Below the pieces are notes generated by a model. It was not told where the DNA came from. It searched no databases and worked only from the letters and a program-made list of their open reading frames with translations. Shown piece by piece: positions 58,006 through 64,000 of a stretch of DNA of 64,000 nt. A program made the position numbers and the translations under genes. Position 1 is the stretch's first letter, and each line of letters begins with the position of its first letter. This DNA comes from Sciurus carolinensis (lineage: Eukaryota; Chordata; Mammalia; Rodentia; Sciuridae), in contig NC_062218.1 of the NCBI RefSeq assembly GCF_902686445.1, positions 15,351,015 through 15,415,014 of the forward strand, read 5' to 3'.

Positions 58006-59441
58006 ATCTACTCAGTTTGCCCTCTTTTTTTTTTTTTTTTTACTTTTTACTTTTTTGCTTGTAGCTGTCAAAAACAATCATAAGATGTCCTGGAAACGCA
58101 ACATCTGGGAATAAGGGGAAGCTAGAGAGAACAGGAAGTTTCTGTTCTAGTCCCCTACGATTCCCATAAATAAGATGTCCTTCTATGCTTCAGCCCAGGG
58201 TGTCCTGTGACCCCAGTGTATTAACCGAGGGCAAGCTGCTCTCTGCAGTCCCTCAACTGTGGTGTGAATGGACAGGTGCAGAGCAGAGTCCCTCCCCAGA
58301 CAGCTTTTCTGAGAGTGGATGGATGGATGCGCCACGAATCCTGGCTTCTGTTGTCTCCTGCTGCCTCCAGCACGTAAGTAGTAAACCCGCTTCATGTACT
58401 GTGTAGACATGGGTGACCTGTCTCACCAGATGCAGGCACATTGGTAAGCAGTGCGTACTGAAGCTGCTTCACACTCCCTCTTAGAAAGGGTAATTCAGCC
58501 CAGTGCCACGCTGAGTTTGAGAAGTAGTAGATGATCTTAGTTGCAGACTGAGGACTAGGCAGAAAGTTCGAGGAAAATGACTGAATTTGGGATGGCGGAG
58601 GTGCTTATGATGACCAAGGATGGATAGGGTGTTGCCGAAATCTACAGAGTTATGAAATTAAGTGTGTCCAAGAAGTAAGCAAATGGAAAAAATTCCAGTG
58701 AATGACAAAATAATTTGTAATTCTATGAAGGTGCACACACTAGGAGTGCTTACGACCTTGAAACCTAGTCAGGTGCTGACACCCAGCCTCGAAGGAAGCT
58801 GGCAGTGCAGCTGTTTCCTAGGCAGCCTGAGCCCCACGGAACACGAGGTTCCAGTTTGATGTGGAGGACGCGGGAACCCCGAAGTCCCTGCAATGTAGTA
58901 ATCTGGGCTCAAGTATTTTCTTTACCTTGGGGGTTCTCCACCTCCAGCATGGATGAGGGAAAGGATTTCTGTTGGAGGACAGTGCTGGCTATTGATTGAT
59001 CACTAAGACACTTATCTAATCAAATAAACACAAGAGTCAATAATCTTTTCAAATGGAAGGGGATGTGACAGATAAGGCCATGCCAGATCTGACTTCCAAC
59101 AAGATGGAGGAGCCCACCTCACCTTTATTTATAATCCCACAGATAAAGGACCAAGACTGGGAGGGGCTTCTTCTTTGAGGAACAGGATGGGGTGGAGTTA
59201 GGGAAATCATCTGCTTAGAGAATTAGCATTTCCTCAGACAGCGAGCCACCTCTGTACAGCGCCACCTACTCTAGGCTGCCTGAAATAGTCTCTCATGACG
59301 GCCAGTTCCCAGGCGTCAGACCTCTGTATCCCCTGGCTCAACCAAGCTTGATTCTACTAAACACGATGGCTCCCCACATCCCACAGTTACTCAGTTTCCC
59401 TCAGTCACGTATCTATCGATCCCAGCTTTCAAATGTTCAGC
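58006..59441. other. Mostly unique, moderately GC-rich DNA
   Basis: A poly-T run lies at 58025-58041. Several short overlapping ORFs (58183-58441, 58662-58999) have no domain. The 59080-59400 segment resembles an LTR in texture but I could not assign it. Confidence 0.4.
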
Positions 59442-59635
59442 TACATTTATTTATTTGTTCTTTTTAGTTATACGTGACAGTAGAGTACATTCTGAAGTAT
59501 ACAAACATATCTTTTCTAATTGGGATCCCAGTCTTGTGATTATACATCGTGTGGAGATTCACTGTGCTGTGTTTATATATGTACGTAGGAAAGTTATGTC
59601 CAATTCCTTCCACTGATTTTGTTTCCATACCCACT
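59442..59635 (-). mobile_element. Young L1 3' UTR end, antisense
   Basis: 'tttttagttatacgtgacag', 'gattatacatcgtgtggaga' and 'gtaggaaagttatgtccaat' are the reverse of the squirrel-type L1 3' end. There is no coding part; it is severely 5'-truncated. Confidence 0.8.
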
Positions 59636-61989
59636 GCTATAGGCTCTAACCAATCTTTTATATCTGTAAGCCTTGATCTACGAAATGCATTTGCAACATT
59701 GAAGACAGATTAGTAAAAAAACAAGCAACTTCTAAAGTTTATAAGTTACTCTGTTTTAACACATTGTCATTAACTGCAGGATGTTAATTTAGGAATATTG
59801 TCAATCTTTATATTGTCTATGTTTCCCTTGCTCTTTAAAATATACAGAAACTTTGTTTCTAAAATGCAGTGTCATGTCTTGTGGAAATTCTAGTATCTTA
59901 ATAGTTCAGTGTTTCCAGAAAATGTAATCTCTTGTCAATAACTCTGGCTCCCAGCTTCTGATTTTTGAAGTGGCTCGTTTTTAAGAATGGATAACCTTTC
60001 TGTTTGGTGCTGGATCTAGAGCCAGATATAGAAATTTGCTCCTTTGCTTTACAGCTTGAAATTAACTACAAATCAGTCAAGAAGCTGATTCCTAACTACA
60101 AAACAGAAAGTGGGGTCAGTACACTGAAGATTTGGTGACATAAAAGAGACTCTTACTGCAGCAGCATGTCTCTAGAGCTGAAGCTGAGGCATTCTTAGCT
60201 CTCAGACTCATTTCTGCTACATTGCCACGTTACTGAATTGTTCTCTTTCTGATTTTGTCTTCCACACTATTCCTTTCCTTTTCTCTTTATTCCATTAATC
60301 CTATTGCATTCCCAGCATTGCTTAGTTTTCACCTCTTTCATTTCCTAATAACTCATTCCCCCAGGGTTCTCTCTATAATTTGCCTTACATATTTCCAAAG
60401 CGAGACAGCTCTGCCTTCATGGGATGCCTTAAGTCAGATGGTAGGATCACTTCACCCTGCTTCTCCTGTTGTGTGGTTTTCTCTGTGATTTCTCTTCTCC
60501 TCTGCACCCCTCTCTGCCGCTTCTCTGCCCTCCGCCCTCACTCTCTCCCTCACCACACATCGGACCCTTCACTCACTGTCTCCCTTGGCTGTGGGTGGTG
60601 ATCCCCTCCCATTTGCCTGCAAGACCTGCTCACCTGTGTGTCAGCTTCTGCCTTATGTTCCCCTGGAGGCCTTACCTGATTCTCTAAGGAGAGTAGTAAG
60701 TGCTTCTGCCAGGAGTGTCTCCTTTTTTTTGTATCTTCAATGATTTCCTTGTCTGTTTTTCCTCCAGAGGTTTTCATTTTGAAACAAACTTTCCTCTTCT
60801 TTTTTCCCAAACCATCTTTAAACTTACTTTTTGTCCCTCTGGACTATCTTAAAGTTGTCTGTTCTGTGCAACCAAATATCTTGATGGTCTTCTCTATGAT
60901 TTTCACTTTCTCCTTTCCTGTTTATTCCTCTGTCTTTTCCTGTCTGCCTATTAGTACCCTTGACTTCAATAATTTGCTTTCCCATGGTCATGACTGACCT
61001 CCACGTCACTAAGTCCAATGGATAATTTTTAGCTCTTTTACAGTTTGATTGTTGAAAAACAATGGACATTTAATTCTTCATTTGTTTTAAAAAATTGGGG
61101 GGGGGGTGCATTTTTAACATACCTATTGCTTGATGTGGTGAGCCAAAAAGGGTATGCAGGACAAAGAAAATCCACCTCTGACTCCTGACCTCATTTCCCT
61201 GGGATTGTTTGCAAGTGCAGTCTCTTGTCTCTCATATAGAGAAAGCAACTACAAAAAACAACCACATAAATTCACATCCACTAAGTACCCCATCCATTTT
61301 TACATAAAGGTCTGATATCATGTTCTATAACAAATATTTTATTCTATAATGTATCGTTTAAAACATTTGTTTCGTGTTAGAAATGAAACTTTTTTATTTT
61401 TAATTTTTATAATTTTAATGGTAACATATTATTCCTTTGCATGAGGACATCACTTTGTTTTTCTGGAGGGTATTTCTTCACTTTATAATTATTTATTGTT
61501 CTCAGTGGGAGTCTTTCCTACCTTTGAATTGCAGTGAAAAACTATTTTCATAAACCAGTTTATCTATGCAGATAGAACAACAAATGGCTCTGCTTGGCAT
61601 GTCCCCAGAGGATTTTATTTTCAGGATCTTCGTTTGGTCTATGAATATGCACTAAAGTTCAAAAATCCCAGAGTGCATTTGATTTTTAACTATGAATCAG
61701 TGTGAAACATCTTTCCTTCTGGCAACATTTACTGTTAAATATGACCAGCATTTTGTCAAGTACAATCTTCTGAGCTGCTGTGTCTGTTGAGCCTTCTCAA
61801 CATGGAAATTCATAGATTTTAATTTTGAGAAATGTTGCTGACCAATTTTTCTTACTCTTTCATCCTGTCTACTTTCTATTCCCTTTTGTTTTTTGGATAT
61901 TGACCCTTTGGGACTGATCTTTTGATGCTGGTTTTCATTTTTTGGTGTTTGCTCTAATTCCTGAGGTATTTCATGGAATTTCACCTTCT
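59636..61989. other. 2.4 kb of mostly unique, pyrimidine-rich DNA
   Basis: No gene recognised. Overlapping ORFs at 60255-60997 come from CT-rich text. A G-run is at 61096-61106. The minus-strand 95-codon ORF at 61697-61984 is Lys/Gln-rich without a domain I recognise. A possible L2 piece at 60620-60790 is listed separately. Confidence 0.45.
60620..60790 (+). mobile_element. L2 LINE fragment (candidate)
   Basis: 'ttcccctggaggccttacct' and 'tgatttccttgtctgttttt' resemble the late L2 region in order and spacing. It is weakly conserved. Confidence 0.4.
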
Positions 61990-62610
61990 ATTATCATTTT
62001 CTATTGTTTCAACTGCAACAGATTGCTGCAAACTTAGCAACTTAAGATGAAACAAATTGATCATTTTAGATTCTGAATTCTGGAAATCTGATATGGGTCT
62101 CAGGGTAATAAAAGCAAGGTGTCTGTAGGGTAGCATTCCTTTCTAGAAGCCTTGGGAAGAATTGGTTGTTCTGGTTTTTTCTAGCTTCTAGAGGTCACGT
62201 GTTCCTTGGCTTGTGGCTCCATCGTCCATCTTCACACCCAGCAGCGCTGGGTGACTCATCTTCACACTGCATCACATTGAAACTCTCTTTCCAACATCTA
62301 AGGCATTTGTGATTACTGCGGGCACTGGATACCCTGGATCTCTTTATGTTTTAAGGCATGTTTCTTAAGAGTTATTTTAAAAATATTTATTAATTTTTAG
62401 TTGTGGATGGACATACACCTTTATTTTATTTATTTATTTTTATATGGTGCTGATGATTGAACCCCGTACCTCACACATGCTAGGCAAGTGCTCTACCACT
62501 GAGCCACAACCCCAGCCCTATCTCAACAGCTAATTCTATATGCAACCTTAACTGTCCTTGGTCAAGTGACCTAACAGATTGATAGGTTTCAGGCATTAGG
62601 ACTTGGATTT
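61990..62610 (-). mobile_element. MLT1/MST-like MaLR LTR, antisense, split by a SINE
   Basis: The left part has 'attgctgcaaacttagcaac', 'aaagcaaggtgtctgtaggg', 'tctagcttctagaggtcacg' and 'tccatcgtccatcttcacac'. The right part after the SINE has 'tctatatgcaaccttaactg' and 'ttaggacttggatttc'. Together they follow the same LTR order as 35285-35760. Confidence 0.75.
62377..62520 (-). mobile_element. ID SINE, antisense, inserted in the LTR
   Basis: T-rich left side with 'tttttagttgtggatggaca', then 'ctgatgattgaaccccgtac' and 'gagccacaaccccagccc'. The flanks (62363-62376 and 62521-62534) match at 10 of 14 positions, a possible old target duplication. The 3' text matches that of the SINE at 37673-37806, so they are the same subfamily. 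Confidence 0.92.
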
Positions 62611-63199
62611 CTATGAAAGCTTTTATTTTTACCTTTGCACTTTCCAAATCCATAGTGTTTTTCATTTTTGTGATCATTTGTTTTCTGAATTCTTTTCACA
62701 AAGTGTTTTTCATTTAAAAAAAAAAATGGTGTTAGTGTCTTGTCTCTCTATTGATTATCTTTCAATTGTGGCTGTTGTTCTTAAATTTTCTCTTTCCTAT
62801 CCATTCTGTTTTCCCATTCCCATCTCTTGCTAACTTGTTCTCTACCTTTTATGTTTAAAAGTGTTTTTTTAGAGAAGTATTAGGTTTTTTTTAGAGAAGT
62901 TCTTAGGTTTTGTCTCTATCATTCTTGTTAAATGACTTTTCTCAGATAGTTGGTTCTATGAATTTTCATTAGTTAGCAATTACAATGTTTCCAGAAAACA
63001 TTGCTGTTTCTCCTATTTTATTTTTCTTTCTTTTCCACTCATGTAATCAAGACTTTCTCATCTTTTACATCTTATTTTAAATGACACCTTTCAAACATTC
63101 ATGTCTTTAATCCCCTAGACTGATTACATTATACTAAAGGATTCAATAACATTTTATATATTTTTTAAATTAGCAAACTTTTTAATGCCATGTGTGTCA
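62611..63199. other. Unique AT-rich DNA
   Basis: Nothing recognised. Confidence 0.4.
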
Positions 63200-63565
63200 G
63201 TAAGCTTTCTGTTACTGTAACAAAATACCTCATATAAACAACTTAAAAGGATAAAGGTTTTATTTTGGTTTATGGTTTCAGAGGCTTAGGTACATGGTCA
63301 CTTGGCCTTTTTACTTTGGACTTGTAGTAGCACACAATGGCATGGTGGGAGAGTATGGCAGAGAAGGCCTGTTTACTTCATTGTGACTGGAGAGCAAAGA
63401 GTGACAAAGAGGAGGGGCGAGGATACCAATATCCTCCTCAAGTGCATGTTCCCAATGATCAACGTTTCTTCCACTTGACCCCATCTCCTAAAGGTTCCCA
63501 ATAGCACCACAGGCTGGCAACACACAGGCCTTTGGGGGACATTCACGATCCCAGCTATAGCAATA
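63200..63565 (-). mobile_element. ERVL-MaLR-type solo LTR, antisense
   Basis: It starts 'gtaagctttctgttactgta', continues 'aggttttattttggtttatg' and ends 'acgatcccagctatagca'. The overall order matches the other MaLR LTRs, but the centre differs, so this is another subfamily or a shortened copy. Confidence 0.75.
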
Positions 63566-63773
63566 TCCCATACATAGTACCTTATTTGAAAACACTGTAA
63601 CCAGAAAGAGAAGGAAAAACTTGAACTGGCATCGGTAGGACTGTCGTTATGAAGTAGGAGCCTTCCTTCTCACAGACGCCAAGATGGCAGGTCTTCCTTA
63701 AAAGAGCATGAGGAAATGGCCTTCTGTCTACTCAAGGCTAGACTGGATTTGGTCAAGAACATAAGGGGAAATG

Positions 63774-64000
<227 letters not shown>

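Noticed and set aside
59080..59400. LTR-like segment
   Set aside because: Its texture resembles an LTR, but neither ends nor internal order matched any family I know.

Overview
This is a 64 kb piece of a mammalian nuclear genome, most likely from a squirrel-family rodent (ground squirrel or marmot type). The base composition is AT-rich, repeats are dense, and no open reading frame longer than about 154 codons occurs. The lineage call rests on the repeats. There are many copies of a short tRNA-derived ID SINE carrying 'gctggggatgtggctcagtgg'-like promoter text, either alone or joined to a 7SL/B1-like left half, which is the composite arrangement described in sciurids. The young L1 3' ends share a distinctive tail region. 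This is recognition from memory, not a database search.

I found no protein-coding exon, no intact RNA gene and no promoter or CpG island. The window reads as intergenic or deep-intronic DNA, and every long ORF I examined is either repeat-derived or has no recognisable domain. The annotation is therefore mainly a repeat map: about twenty SINEs; about ten L1 segments, young and old; about a dozen MaLR/ERVL-type LTRs and fragments; two MER5A-like hAT copies; one Tigger-like DNA transposon; some L2 and MIR scraps; and several microsatellites.

Layout. 1-5.1 kb: SINEs and a MaLR LTR in unique DNA. 5.1-7.2 kb: a three-layer nest, with a SINE inside a young antisense L1 inside an old sense L1M. 8.5-10 kb: a cluster of three ancient LTRs. 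10-17.7 kb: mostly unique. 17.7-20.9 kb: an ID SINE with clear target-site duplications, L1 3' ends facing each other, a MaLR LTR and a MER5A. 23-24 kb: L2 and MLT1. 26.4-27.4 kb: an L1 with a 5' inversion. 30-34 kb: unique. 35-38.5 kb: an LTR, a Tigger-like element, an ID SINE joined to a tRNA-Gly half, and a short L1 with target-site duplications. 41-43.5 kb: LTRs, SINEs and a polypyrimidine microsatellite. 45.7-48 kb: ID SINEs and an ERVL-type LTR. 52-55.7 kb: old L1 fragments with two ID insertions. 57.8 kb: the second MER5A. 59.4-62.6 kb: an L1 end and an LTR split by a SINE. 63.2-64 kb: a MaLR LTR, an ID SINE and a long GA microsatellite running off the window edge.

I did not find a new multi-gene system. 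The most unusual structure is at 37.66-37.87 kb. One pair of 17-bp target-site duplications appears to enclose both an antisense ID SINE and, in the opposite orientation, the first ~34 nt of tRNA-Gly(TCC), ending in the anticodon loop. This looks like a single retrotransposition event that captured a 5' tRNA half.
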